Of a stretch of DNA of 64,000 nt, positions 34,087 to 45,091 are shown in pieces. The position numbers and the translations under genes are program-made. Numbering within the stretch: position 1 is the first letter of the stretch; every line of letters begins with the position of its first letter. The notes under the pieces are model-generated. The model was not told the DNA's origin and did not search any database. It saw nothing but the letters and a program-made list of their open reading frames with translations. The DNA is from Wolfiporia cocos. Taxonomy: Eukaryota; Basidiomycota; Agaricomycetes; Polyporales; Phaeolaceae. The stretch is taken from positions 868,001 through 932,000 of the forward strand of contig JACCLO010000011.1 of assembly GCA_029448655.1 (NCBI GenBank), read 5' to 3'.

Positions 34087-36170
34087 TGCATACAGTGTGG
34101 GAGCTTGACATGTTGTGTAGTGCTGGGCCTTTCCTACAAGAAGGGGAAAGCTGGGCAATGGCATGCCGTGGTAAGGATCTGGAGTCTTTAAACAAGACGA
34201 GACGATCTTACCTGGCCGTGGACAGTGTACAACAACAAATCGAGTGTGGTATCCTCTGCAGATGCCAACGCCAAAGAGGTTATTGGAGGACATCGAGGTC
34301 CAACGTGTCAAGGACATGTTGTCTGAGGTGGAGTCAGCGGCGAACAAATACCAAAAGGAGCTTGCGGCGCATGCCCAAAAATTAATTCTGAAGTACAATC
34401 TCGCAATTGCAAAAAGCGGGAGGAGCGTGCGGTGTGAAATGCGGCTCTGCAAAGAGAGAAGGCTGTTGAAGGGTTAGATAAGGCGGTCAAAAGAGCGGAA
34501 AAACTGGTGGGTTCACAACACATCAGGTCCAGAGAGCTTAAGACAGACGTACCAGACGTAGGGTATCAACGTTCGCAGTAAGGGGGGGCGACTTGACCCT
34601 GTGTCGCTAGGGGGGAGCAACGATGAAGAATTTGTGCGAGCACTTCAGAGGATGTACGACGACGAAGTAAGTGTGCAGCATACTGTTCTAGATAGTAAGT
34701 GAACAACGGGCAGGCAGAGGCATTGCGTGGGCAGGGGTTGGTGCCTACAGGTGCGATCGCAAGCGCAGGGATGGCAAAATCAGACTATAAAAGGGAAATA
34801 TCGTCATACAGAGACTCAGTATGTCGAAAATCCTTAGATATATTCGCTACGTCTGATAGATGAACAGGACAGCGATGATGACATACATGATGGCGGGCGG
34901 CTGACGGTTTTCGACCGTTACGCATTGCGCTGGTCTCCACCATTAGGGAAGGTACGTAATGGGTGACGAGCATATATATGCAGAGCTGACATGTAGAAAA
35001 CAGGTGATGAAGGTGGGAGGCGGCGAGGATGAAAAGGGAAAGGGGAAGGTAAACTGAGAAAGTCATGTGCATAGACCGTGACTAACGTGGTTGAAAGGAA
35101 TTACCGGGCGGACTCGCTGCTGCGAATCGTCAAGAGAAAGGCTACAGAAGAGATAAGAACAATGGCAATCGCACGGAAGGCGAGCATGATGAGGATGAGG
35201 ACGGACGATGAGCGTGATCAAGGGTGAGACGATGGACGTCCAGAAGGAGACATTCTTCTGATCAAGAAAGAGACTCCGCACAAAGTGCACGTTGTGTTTT
35301 GGACAAAGGTAGGTAATGTCGCTTCGTGATAAGTGCCCTCGATTGCCCATATCTCTGCAGAATAACGCGCGCCCAACGGTGGAGATAATCGAGGTCCATG
35401 ATAACCAAATCAGGCTGACAGACTTCAACATTGTCATGACTGAATACAATCTGACAGCAGTCTCTTTCTTCCAAGTTTGGAGTTACCGTGACTTCACTTG
35501 GCATGGCGGGCACAGTCTGCGGTCTAGGATTGACATAGGATTTAGTAACGTCCTGCTGGCGCACCTGAACGGAGTGAGACTGTAATCTTAAGTAGGGGCA
35601 TATACCTCACGTGTTCACCACGTCTACATTGACAGATGTCCAGGGCTGGGGGTGGAGATCCACACACTCAAACTTGGGGTCAATCCGAGGCTAGGCGACT
35701 ACTCCATCAAATGGCACTGGGAGAAAGGTGCCGATGTAGAGGGCATATGGCCTAGCAGCAACGAGGTTGACAGTGATGTTGGCTGGATGCCCAAGACTAT
35801 CTCGGCTACTAGAGTTGGTAGGCGCAAGACCATTGCTCAGGCTGACAAAGTTCGAAGCGATCGTGGCAAAGGCCCATCTCGACGGGATTGGTTTCCATTG
35901 TCACAGGCATTGATGCAAGCACGCAAGACTCTGACTAGAAGGCTACTCGATGCAGCAGGGTTCAAAAAAGCAGAAATGTCGGGGGAAACAATCTCTATAT
36001 CTGAAAGTAGTGAGGAAGACAAACCGGTGTGCAAGTAGAGGAGGGTGTTGTCAAAGCCTGGAGATGATGTGATAGACATCTCTGATGATGATCTGCTGGG
36101 CGTAGCTGTGGCTGCTGCCATCGAAAGGGATGGTAGAGGTGTCATCGAAGTTCTTAGTGACAGTATGTAG
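34087..36170 (+). pseudogene. Unrecognised host-like gene remnant
   Basis: Protein-like plus-strand segments: TPKRLLEDIEVQRVKDMLSE with a helical, Ala-rich continuation (about 34265-34420); TVEIIEVHDNQIRLTDFN (about 35376); a Lys/Arg-rich segment 35652-36038 ending ISESSEEDKPVC; and, after a stop at 36036, GDDVIDISDDDLLG and VIEVLSDSM-stop near 36170. VIDISDDD has the form of a SUMO-interacting motif (hydrophobic core then acidic run). The segments are in different frames and separated by stops; introns or decay could explain this. No family recognised. Confidence 0.4.
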
Positions 36171-36428
36171 TAAAAGGTGAGGCTGAGCGATGTCCTGCTG
36201 TGCCTCTGGTACGTTGGTGGCTGAAACATCCAAGGTTTCCAGTTAAATTATCGCAGATTCGGTCTGAATTGGCGCAGTATGGTATGACGGTATCATGTAT
36301 CCGTGACTACTGAATCGAGAAGAGATGAGTCTACACTAGCCTATTGCGCACATACCAAGAGCAGGACAATTAAGACGGCGTCGGGCCTCAAGCTGTGCAT
36401 ATACGCCGCGTTGTATTCGAGCTGCTAC
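36171..36428. other. Spacer
   Basis: No feature recognised between the unknown remnant and the FAD monooxygenase fragment. Confidence 0.45.
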
Positions 36429-36800
36429 TAAAACTGCTATGCCCGTCCCACTGACCAAAGAGAGTGATGTCAATGTACTCATCATTGGTGCTGGCCCTGC
36501 AGGGCTCATGTGTGCGAAGGCACTTGCCAACCTTATTGTGAACGTGCGCATCGTGGAGCAGCGGTCAGTGTGTTGATTACACCGGATAACGAGTATTATG
36601 CTGACGGTTCCAAGCCCTGCGAAGGTCCCAGCGGGCCAGACAGATGGCATCCAGTCACGCACGATCAAAAAGTTCCAGGTGGGATGTCTCCTATTCCTAT
36701 CCCACCGTGCGCTCACTTGGCAGGCGACAGAGCTACAGCCTAGCAGAGCGCCTCCTACGCAAGGGCAACCAGATGCACAGAGCTGGGAGCAGCCCCCATA
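36429..36800 (+). pseudogene. FAD-dependent monooxygenase (phenol hydroxylase-like), N-terminal fragment
   Basis: The ATG at 36429 begins MPVPLTKESDVNVLIIGAGP, then AGLMCAKALANL. GAGPAG is the FAD-binding Rossmann GxGxxG, followed by the strand ending VRIVEQR. After a frame break comes AGQTDGIQSRTIKKFQ, then (after a probable intron starting GTGGGA) SYSLAERLLRKGNQMH. 'aDGIQxRTIExxQxyGLAExLLxxGNQMH' is characteristic of the PheA/TfdB-like monooxygenase family. Family members run to about 600 residues; only about 110 are left and the frame is broken near 36570, so this is a scrap. The 195-codon minus-strand frame over it is a shadow. Confidence 0.72.
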
Positions 36801-37309
36801 GGCTTTGCGTGTACCATAATGACCTAAGCCCCCACACAGGCGTTCTATAACCCCTGACTGTCTACGCAAACGTGCAGAGAGCAGAGTAACTACCACTTGG
36901 GGAGGGTGGGAGGCAATGTACATTTCGTGCTATGCTTTGGAGTCGTTCGCTCACATGCTCTGTGCCAGTTCATCGATGAGCGAGTCAAGACAGTGACTCG
37001 ATCATAGGCCCGAACATAAAGCACTGTAAGTGCGTTCAGGAGCGGGTATGCCCACCGTCTACGTTGACTTGTCCGAGCTGCAGGAGAAGGCGAAGCCCAA
37101 GATGAGCACGCAAATAAAGGTCCAAATCCCGCGGATGAATTACGAACAGGCCGACTCTGGCCGTGCGATGTAACGTTGTGTACGTGAGTGTTTGTAGTAT
37201 AACATACAAGATGCGAACTAATGCATTGACAAAGAAAGCAAGCAACCATGCAACGTGCTCATGTCAGCAAGTCGCCACGTACCTCCACCGGCCGTGATGA
37301 AGGGGAATG
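36801..37309. other. No firm gene
   Basis: A small plus-strand frame at about 37049 (MPTVYVDLSELQEKAKPK) reads like protein but matches nothing I know. Otherwise unassigned. Confidence 0.35.
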
Positions 37310-37615
37310 GTCTCGATTAAGGTCGTAGATGCAGATATCTGCCGAGAAAGGCTGGACATGGCTTTGATCTCAAGTGTGAGTCTCATTGCAGATAGGGTGA
37401 CCTTCGTGAGGAAGTAGATCCATACAAGGACGGGTCTATCAAGGACGGGTCTATTGTAAGTTGCTCAGGCGCTATACACACTTGGACCAATTTACATCGT
37501 TATCTAGCTACAAACAGAACAAGTCAAATCTACTCCGTGAGCAATCAGAGGGGTATAGTAAGCTAGTGACATAGCTCACGAGCTCACTGGGTCCACCTCA
37601 CTCTCATAAAACAGG
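37310..37615 (+). pseudogene. THO2: THO2 fragment, copy 2
   Basis: Same region as 2410-2800 on the other strand: DADICRERLDMALISSVSLI, then K-stop-IHTRTGLL, an intron, and YKQNKSNLLREQSEGYSKL followed by LTSSLGPPHS. It carries the same TAG (about 37408) as copy 1, before I(R/H)TRTGL. Its private changes are a tandem duplication of 'aaggacgggtctat', F to S in KFNLL, and a TAG in place of Glu after KLVT. It lacks the frameshifting insertion of copy 1. The copies therefore arose from an already dead fragment. Confidence 0.8.
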
Positions 37616-38034
37616 CCGTCCGACAGAGTCTTGGGCCGCGAGGTATATAGAAATGTTAGAAACTGAACTAATTGTGTATTGCATACGCAGTGTGAGCAAG
37701 GAGACATGGTCCGATGACCTTGTTCTAGTACGTGTGGTCGTTGATATTGTTGGGCAGCGGTATCACTAGGAAACTGATAAGAAAGAGGTATTACAGATGT
37801 ATCCTTCTACATAGGAGAAGCATCTATTCCATGTAGTCGTAGATGGCCGTGGTGCTAGGGCTAGCGTTACAGTAGAGAAGCTCTTACAGACTCTTGTACC
37901 TCACGTGCTGGGTGCTACTGAAGATGTATCTGACGGGTTTAAAAGAAGTATCTCATAATCGCAAAGACATATCTCGATCGAGTTTTGCTTCTGAGCACTT
38001 TACTTGCTTCCCTTTTCATTTTACAGGAGGGACT
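37616..38034. other. No gene recognised
   Basis: An open stretch after the THO2 fragment (about 37640-37770) reads weakly like protein but matches no family known to me. Confidence 0.4.
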
Positions 38035-38218
38035 TCAGTCAATTATCTTAATCTGCCAACTGCCCTTCGCTTAAGAAATCGCAGTTGCGAGCTAGGTTTG
38101 CATGCAGATTAATCTACTGTGACAATAAAATGGTACATCCCGGATTCGAACCAAGGACCTTAGCACAGATGAGAATAACAGCATCACAGCATACGTTAGC
38201 CAACTGAGCTACAGTGCG
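38035..38218 (-). repeat. tRNA-derived SINE, left copy (minus)
   Basis: On the minus strand it has an A box TAGCTCAGTTGG, a perfect B box GGTTCGAATCC and then 'gggatgtacca', followed by a ~100-bp tail ending 'aattgactgaa'. The acceptor ends do not pair as a functional tRNA would. It is the inverted counterpart of 38511-38715. Confidence 0.7.
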
Positions 38219-38510
38219 ACTAGTGTCTGCCCCATTTTAAGCAATATCTCGAGTATTTTGTAAACTTCATTTTCGCAGTTTAACATCTTCCATAACACAA
38301 ATACAAATGAATCTGCCTCTAAAGACCTGTGATTCCAGTGTATTCAGCTTTCCCATGGTGAGTTGCTCCAGGTCAGGCATGGTAAATCAAGCTACCACTA
38401 TCATTGATTTCTGTATGCTTGTTGGAGCAGTTAGTTGCCTTGATGATTTGCGAAAATTGTGTGTAAAATTTGCGTTATGTATATTTTGATTGGTCAAGGG
38501 TAACTGTTGC
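38219..38510. other. AT-rich centre between the two SINEs
   Basis: Short frames only. It separates the two head-to-head SINE copies, and no repeat was recognised within it. Confidence 0.5.
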
Positions 38511-38715
38511 CACTATGGCTCAGTTGGCTAATTATGCTGCGATGCTCTTATTCTGATCTGTGCTAAGGTCCTTGGTTCGAATCCGGGATGTACCATTTTA
38601 TTGTCACAGTAGATTAATCTGCCGCAGTTAGCAGATTAATCTGCGTGCAAACCTAGCTCGCAACTGCGATTTCTTAAGCGAAGGGCAGTTGGCAGATCAA
38701 GATAATTGACTGAAA
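38511..38715 (+). repeat. tRNA-derived SINE, right copy (plus)
   Basis: A box TGGCTCAGTTGG and B box GGTTCGAATCC both match RNA polymerase III consensus. The tail equals that of the left copy but carries an extra ~20-bp duplicated block containing 'gcagattaatctg'. Together with the left copy it makes a large inverted repeat. Confidence 0.7.
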
Positions 38716-39560
38716 CTCTACTTTACAGAAGCATCTCGGAAACTGAATCCCCTCTCAATTACACAAGGTTAGACTACATACATGTGCACAGAAAAGGGCC
38801 CACTTACGCTCTAGGACGATGCTGCAGGTACGAGGAAGGCGAGCTGGGAGTCCCTGTAGCCATCTAGGGTAGTCCAGCCACAATTCCGATCGCATGTCGA
38901 TCACGTCTGCACATTAAACCTTCGGCACGCCACCTCAGCTTCGCAAGCTACAAAAGCCCAATGGGCACTCACTGGCTGCCCAAAAAGCCAATACAAGCAT
39001 CCCACAGCTGCTGCTGCGGGTCTAACCCCAGTTTGTGGCCCTGTTTCTTTTTCCTGCTATTTTTCTTTCCCCCCCTCCTCACCATACCCCAGATCCTGCC
39101 TAGATTCATTCCGTAACTGTAAAAACTCAGGCTATTATGCACCGCTTCATGGTTGCCTTCATGATTCAGCCTTTGAACCCCGACAAAATAGCGACTTTCT
39201 AGGGTAGCAAAATTTGACTGTACTCTATGTTTTTAAGAAGCGACTAGAGAACCTCAAATACATTGAATTCTGCACAGACGAAGTCAAATGAAGGGCTGCG
39301 CTCGAGGCGCTTGCTCAAGAAATCAGTCACTCATTTTTCCTTTCGACTTCTATTATTCCTAATTCATTCAACACGCCGCCATCGTTCAAATTGTTACAAG
39401 CTGCATGTCTATCAGAAGATTTTTTTTCTGACAACAGCAGCATGCAACAATAAACTGCATTCGGGTCGCTCAAATCATGATCAACTTTAATATATTTTGC
39501 CGTGGCCCTACTACTATCTGGTCGAGCAGTGAAGTCGATATGCATCACAAAGTAGTACAT
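38716..39560. other. No gene recognised
   Basis: Short frames on both strands, none protein-like. It lies beyond the 3' end of the Plavaka gene, so it may include that transposon's terminus. Confidence 0.45.
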
Positions 39561-42500
39561 CTAGCCGCTTCTCTTGGCGCGCCCTCCGCCTGATGCCTTG
39601 TGCATATTAGCTGATTCGACAGTACGTGCAGAGTTCGGTTTTCTCGTCCTCTTTTCCTTTTGCCTTGTGGACTGTAGCACAGGTGCTTCGAGTGCTTGCT
39701 CTGAGCCGTTTGCGCTCGAAGCCGTGGGCACCGTTTGCAAAAAAAATCTCTGCAGCCGGGATAGTGGCCTAAGTATTCGTAGAATTAGAACTAGTAAATA
39801 TAAATATTAGGAAAGCCACTAGTCACCTCTGGAATCGATGAATTGACATCTGAAGGATACAATCAGCCGGATTATGGTTGCTCAGTCATATAAATCACCA
39901 GTTGGATTCTCGGCATTTCGTTGATCTAATGCGCGCAACTCTGAATCAAAGTCGTCCTCATCTGGCTGACTGCCATCGCCCTGGGTCTGCGCCGTCTCGT
40001 TGATACCAAATGAGATACCGGGAAATACAATCTCGTTGTAGAAGCAGAACAGCGATTTCCGTCGTTCCAACTCCATTAATGTGATCTTGCGCCTGTATAA
40101 TTTGAAGTCGGATTGCCACTTGATTCCGGTCTGTTTTCCCTTGTCCGCAAAATGACTGTCGTATGCGAATAAAACCGAATCTATTATATTAAGCTCGACA
40201 ATACACATAGTAAAAAAGGCCATAGAACTCACTATTATAGACCCCAAGGCAATCAAGCTTGCATTGATGCCTTTGAGCCCCCATCTCTCACCAACTGTTG
40301 TAGGGCCCAGTTGTCTTTCCTTTGACAGAAAAGATGAAGGCCCAAAAAGAATTGCTTTGATTACCTGAATAGGGAGCTCAATATTGGCTTGCACAAAATT
40401 TCAGGAACTTACATTGGCAATTTCCTCATTAAAAATGCGTCCTTAGATGTGGGCTGGGAATAACGTACATCTTGGCTGAACAAGATGAGGGGCAAAACCG
40501 GAAATTTGGTTCGTTGTTGAGCATTCATTGCATGATTGAATCATTACGTCATTTCTCTGCCACCTGAGCTTGAAATAGGCTCGGACTGAATGCTGGGAAT
40601 ATTGCATGAATACTGTCTCGGACAGACTTGAGTGCTGTGGCTGGCCCACCGACCAGGCCTTGTCGGAACTATTAAGTACCTAATTAGTACAAAGACATAA
40701 GTATAATAAAATGACACGGCTTACGGCGCTCACAAATGCATCAGACATTTGTGCAGTGTAGCGGCTCAGCTCCGGAGTCAATACGTCGTGCAGTGCAGCA
40801 GCACGTGCCAAAACAACAGTTTGTTGGGACAGGTACTGCTCTGGAGCATCTGGGTCGACCTCAGGCAGACACTCCTTGTGTGACATAACATCATTCGAAA
40901 TCCAAGGAGAGACGATGACTGCATGCATTCTTCCACGTAGCCGTATCTTGCCTTCATGGTTCGTAGCTCTCGGGGTGCCCGTTCCATTGCTTCGTCCGGT
41001 CTTCTTTCCTTGCGCTGCTTTCATGGCAACATTTTGTGTCCTTAAAGCTCTCTCGAATTGTTGCAACGTCTCAATCCTGAGCTGCATCACTTGCAGTGCC
41101 TTGAAATTACCAAATAATGTGCAAATAATCTCTGATCACATACCTATTCCGTGACCTGTGTATGTGTGGCATGAGTATTGCTAAATGAATGGATATACCA
41201 TATCAGTAGGTAAGACTTTGACCGGATAATTCGCAAACCTGAGCCCTTGAGCTGCCAGGAAGCTTCTCAAGAAGCTTCCAAGGTGCTTGTGGAAATTAGC
41301 AAATGCGGTGTGAGCGTTAGGAATGTTTCAAAGTGCAGAAATCTCGACAGGTTTCTCTGCAGCACCCAGATGGATATGTGCTGATCCAGATGAAATATTG
41401 TCATTGTCAATATCTTCTTGGATAGGTCCATTCTTCATATAATCGATATATGCATCGTAATCGTCAATCCTTGAGCGTATAAGAGATGTGACTTGATGAT
41501 TATGGCTTCGAGTGAGAATCTGTGAGACAGTAACTATGTGGAGATGTTGCAGAGGAGCGGCGAAGTTCATACTTGATCAGCAATGTCCTTGTAATTTGTT
41601 TGTTGATATGCATTTTTTAGTGAACGATGCATCTTCTCATTAGGCTCCGTATTGTAGTTTCGAGTAACTTCCTTGATGTCTTGAAACGCATGCTGATGTG
41701 AATGCGCTTTGGGGAAATTCCAGTTCTTGCTACCTCCCATCTTGCTTGAGTACTACTAGCAATGCTTTTGTGTAAGATGCTTATTCAGAGAATGGTCCAC
41801 TTACCTTGATAAGTTTTGAGAAATGCAACAGCTCCTCTTGGCCCTCTGCCAGTCGTCTTGAGGTGTGAACCTCAAATGACAAGTACATATCGAGTACAAG
41901 ATAGCTATGCAAGCAGCGCGGAAGTAGATACTCAGCAGATCCAGGCCTCGTGCTGAGGATATTTTGGGTGGCAAATATAGCAAGCTATGTCAAGTAATTG
42001 GCAAGTGTTCTCTTGCTCAGCCTTGGTTGGTAGTGCCTTAGCAGTTTTTAAAAGCTTTGCAGAGTCAACCAATGTCCTAAGTGGGTGTTCCACACTCACA
42101 TCAGCAAGCTGTGAGAAAGGTACTAAACATATTGGACAAGGTCATAGTCCATTTGCTCCACGGATCAGAGCCATAAAGCATCTAGAGTCGAGATGAGATT
42201 CTGGCAAAGCAGGGTCAATCAAAACCTACTGCTCCTCATAATCCGCGGACAGGATCAAAATAAATATCCATATCCATCGCAAAATTTCATCAGCACATTT
42301 GACATGGTATCCAGTTTGTGAATGTTGTGCAACATTATTCATGAATGGCAAGAATACCTTGTGCCAGACAACTCGTTTGAAGTCTGTGAATGAAGTCTTT
42401 CCATCTTCTGCAGAATCATTGTCTACCTAGGAATATCATGAGGATGACTGCATCAGCTATGAGATTTAACGCACAATTGGTAGCCAGCCAATGACACATC

Positions 42501-43284
42501 CACTCCCAACACCCTCGCTATTTTGGATTTCGGCTGGAAGATGGGCCACTCGAGCAATAACTGGATAGCCCTTCTGGGTTCCAAATGACAACAGTCGAGT
42601 CTTGTCTGCATAAATAATGATGCGAAATGCAGTTGCTCCCGGAGGAAGCTTAGACTGGAGCAAATTTAGAGTGTCATATAGATGCAAGAAACAATACACA
42701 CCTGGACTTCCCATAGCCTATCCCCAGTCCATGGCTCATGAATAAATCTTTCCCAGTCAGACCCTGTATATCGGTAAAGTCTGGTTGGATTCCAATGCCA
42801 ATGCTGGGACAGGGTAGTGTTTTTAACAAATCTAGGACCCACTCCCAAACATCCCATCCATAGATGTCGAATTCTCGAGTTTCATTCTTGTAAGGTACAG
42901 TAATAGTGTGTTTCTCAAACTGTTGAAAGGATAAGACTCAGTATTGAAGACATTTTAACATAGCCTTACAGGAGTCAATTGATTTGATGCCGCATCCCAG
43001 ACATCACGGAGTTGTGCTTCACTGGTGAGCGAAAATCTCATGCTTCCTGTAGCAACTGCATTAATGACTGAATCAATTTGGTTGCGCTTGAGAGAAGATA
43101 TGAGTGCAATTTCTGCGAACTCAAAGTCTGCACAGGTTTGAAATGGCTCCCAGGGTGATTTTGACATTGGTGGACTGGGAGCCTCATTGTCTTCCTGCCC
43201 ATACTCTTCGAAAGGCTGAACGCGCCGTAAAATGTAGCTGCTTTGGTGGTATTCAGTCATGATATCATCCTTAGTGGGGACCAT
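39561..43284 (-). CDS. Plavaka-type transposase (multi-exon, some damage)
   Basis: Plavaka transposases are CACTA-like RNase H-fold enzymes known mainly from mushrooms. Minus-strand segments in order: MTEYHQSSYILRRVQPFEEYG and DFEFAEIALISSLKRNQIDS (43260-43070); LYRYTGSDWERFIHEPWTGD (about 42780-42720); IIIYADKTRLLSFGTQKGYP and GCVIGWLPIV (42650-42466); DFKRVVWHKVF and ILRWIWIFILILSADYEEQ (about 42390-42240); LCPCPICLVPFSQLADVS (about 42140-42090); HQHAFQDIKEVTRNYNTEPN with KMHRSLKNAYQ (about 41700-41610); RIDDYDAYIDYM (about 41480-41440); and WQSDFKLYRRKI (about 40120). A basic tail (RQKEKRTRKPNSART) ends at about 39561. Many junctions look like GT-AG introns, but a few stops remain (near 42235 and 41940), so activity is uncertain. 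Confidence 0.8.
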
Positions 43285-43355
43285 ATTTTAGATGGTGACG
43301 AATGCTCTGCACGAAAGAATGAGTCTTAATGCACAACTCCAGTATGCTTATGTCA

Positions 43356-43786
43356 ACTTTTCCGGTGCGCGTTCCACGTTGTCGCACTCATGCGCTCATC
43401 AATTCGCAATGAACAAATTCCAATACATTGAGTACAAACGGCTAAGGTGCGTACATGTCTTTTTTCCGCATAAATACTAGACTACTCCCTATGCACGAAC
43501 CACCGCCATTACAGCAATTGTGCCAGGCACCCCCGATTGCGTCCCAAAAAGAGCAGCTAGTACAAGGGGCCGTGTAGAAGTAGCACGCGCGGCACTGCTG
43601 GTTTCAGGACGCAATTGGAGGCGCATGGCACAATGGCAGTGGTTCGTGTGTAGGGAGTAGTCTAGTATTTATGCGGAAAAAAGACATGTACACACCTTAG
43701 CCGTTTGTACTCAATGTATTGGAATTTGTTCATTGCGAATTGATGAGTGCATGAGTGCGACAACGTGGAACGCGCACCGGAAAAGT
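43356..43786. mobile_element. Foldback MITE upstream of Plavaka
   Basis: Two arms of nearly 200 bp are almost perfect inverted repeats (43356-43550 and 43595-43786) and differ by only a few bases. Termini are CTTTTCCGGTGCGCG and CGCGCACCGGAAAAG. A 4-5 bp direct repeat (gtcaa) flanks it. No coding capacity. The ORFs at 43292-43480 and 43662-43892 are the same DNA read on opposite strands. It sits just 5' of the Plavaka start, within its likely promoter or first intron. Confidence 0.82.
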
Positions 43787-44012
43787 CAAAAACTAAGTGG
43801 TTCACCTTGCATCGTGGTATCTCTGTTGCTCCCTCCGAAAGAATCTTCAACCACTGGTGTCCCAGTGTCTGCTGGAAAGTTGTATAGCACAAGGGTCATC
43901 TTCTAATCAATATTGAATGCAGGAAATATAACTCACCTCCAGTTTTAACACCAAGGTATGTTGAAGGGGGTGCTACAGCACGAGGGGGACGCTTCGGACC
44001 TGATTAGACATT

Positions 44013-44449
44013 CGAAACGCTAGTAGTGAATGGGCATTTACGAGCGGCACTACTCAAAATTGGCCATCTGGCTCGAAGCCCGCTAAACAGCAGCTTCGAG
44101 AGCTAACCGACGACGAGTGGCAGTGTATGGCCGCCGAATACGAAGCAGAGGAGTCGAAGGACTCCAATAAGACAGAGTTAAGCAAGATCGCCTCGAATCG
44201 CTTTCATCTTCTCAACGTTGAAGAAGTAAGTGATGATGATGACCAAGAAGTGTATGGCTCTGTGGTGGACATTATGAGTCAAGCGGGGGGCTCATATTAT
44301 TCAGATGACAATGCAAGTTCTGTATGTAGCGAAGACTCCTTTTATACAGCCCAAGAGGAGCTCTGTGAATCCACGGCTCGCCCGGGGGCTAAACCGGGGC
44401 TTAATTCCTCTTTAGATGAAAAAATGAATGTGGATACAGAACCCATCAT
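44013..44449 (+). pseudogene. gag: Element 2 Gag C-terminal part
   Basis: The frame includes ELTDDEWQCMAAEYEAEESK, NRFHLLNVEEVSDDD, CSEDSFYTAQEELCE and LNSSLDEKMNVDTEP. These align with element 3 NKFSVLEIEEP, CSDDSFVTASEEP and LNSSI...PMDVDP. It is cut by the hAT MITE at 44450. Removing the MITE and the solo LTR (each with one TSD) gives a continuous frame into the dUTPase region. The N-terminal capsid region is missing. Confidence 0.78.
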
Positions 44450-45065
44450 TAGTGATGTGCAAAGCACGGCTCAAAGCCGTGAGCCGGGCCTGGCCGAGCC
44501 GACTTAAGCCGGGCCGAGCCGAGCCTGGGGGGGCGGCTTAAGACGGCTCAGGGCCCGGCTTGGATCGTGAGCCGGCCGTAGCCGAGCCCTGAGCCGGCGG
44601 CTTTAGGCGCGCAGCTGTGGTGTTGTTAGAATTAGTGAAAATGGGCCCTTTGGTTTAAGATTTTGCATCAATTCACCTTATATGATCTCAACGACCATTA
44701 CAATGACTTGTGATCTGCTAACACGGCGTGGAACGTTGTGACTACTGTTGCGATCGGGGTTGTGATCGAGATCTGGATTTTCGGTCAACATCATAAGCAG
44801 CTGTAAAAACACTTGTAGATCAGAATAACAACAAATAGTAGACATATAAGCATTCTGAATATGTTGTGCTGTCATCTGAGCTGCACAAGCCAATAATTTC
44901 GAGGTCCTACATGATTACCCATAAGCCCCGGCCTGAGCCTGAGCCGGGCCCAAGCCGGCCTGAGCCGTCAAGGAAGGCCCGGCTTGACATTCCGCTGAGC
45001 CCGAGCCCTTCAAAGCCGGGCCCAAGCCCCGGGCTTTGAGCCGAGCCGTGCTTTGCACATCACTA
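44450..45065. mobile_element. hAT-type MITE with 8-bp TSD
   Basis: A 616-bp insertion with perfect terminal inverted repeats starting TAGTGATGTGCAAAGCACGG, flanked by the 8-bp TSD cccatcat (44442-44449 and 45066-45073). An 8-bp TSD and TAGTG terminus are hAT hallmarks. Dense subterminal GAGCC/GGGCC repeats fill ~130 bp at each end. It encodes no transposase, so it depends on a hAT enzyme elsewhere. Confidence 0.9.
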
Positions 45066-45091
45066 CCCATCATCGTCTCAGAGGATATTGA

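Noticed and set aside
36336..36923. 195-codon minus-strand ORF
   Set aside because: Antisense of the FAD monooxygenase fragment, which has clear GAGPAG and DGIQSRT motifs on the plus strand.
38141..38597. Two possible tRNA genes
   Set aside because: A and B boxes are good but acceptor strands do not pair and each is followed by the same ~100-bp tail; better explained as tRNA-derived SINEs.
43292..43892. Two similar ORFs on opposite strands
   Set aside because: They are the two arms of one inverted repeat (foldback MITE).
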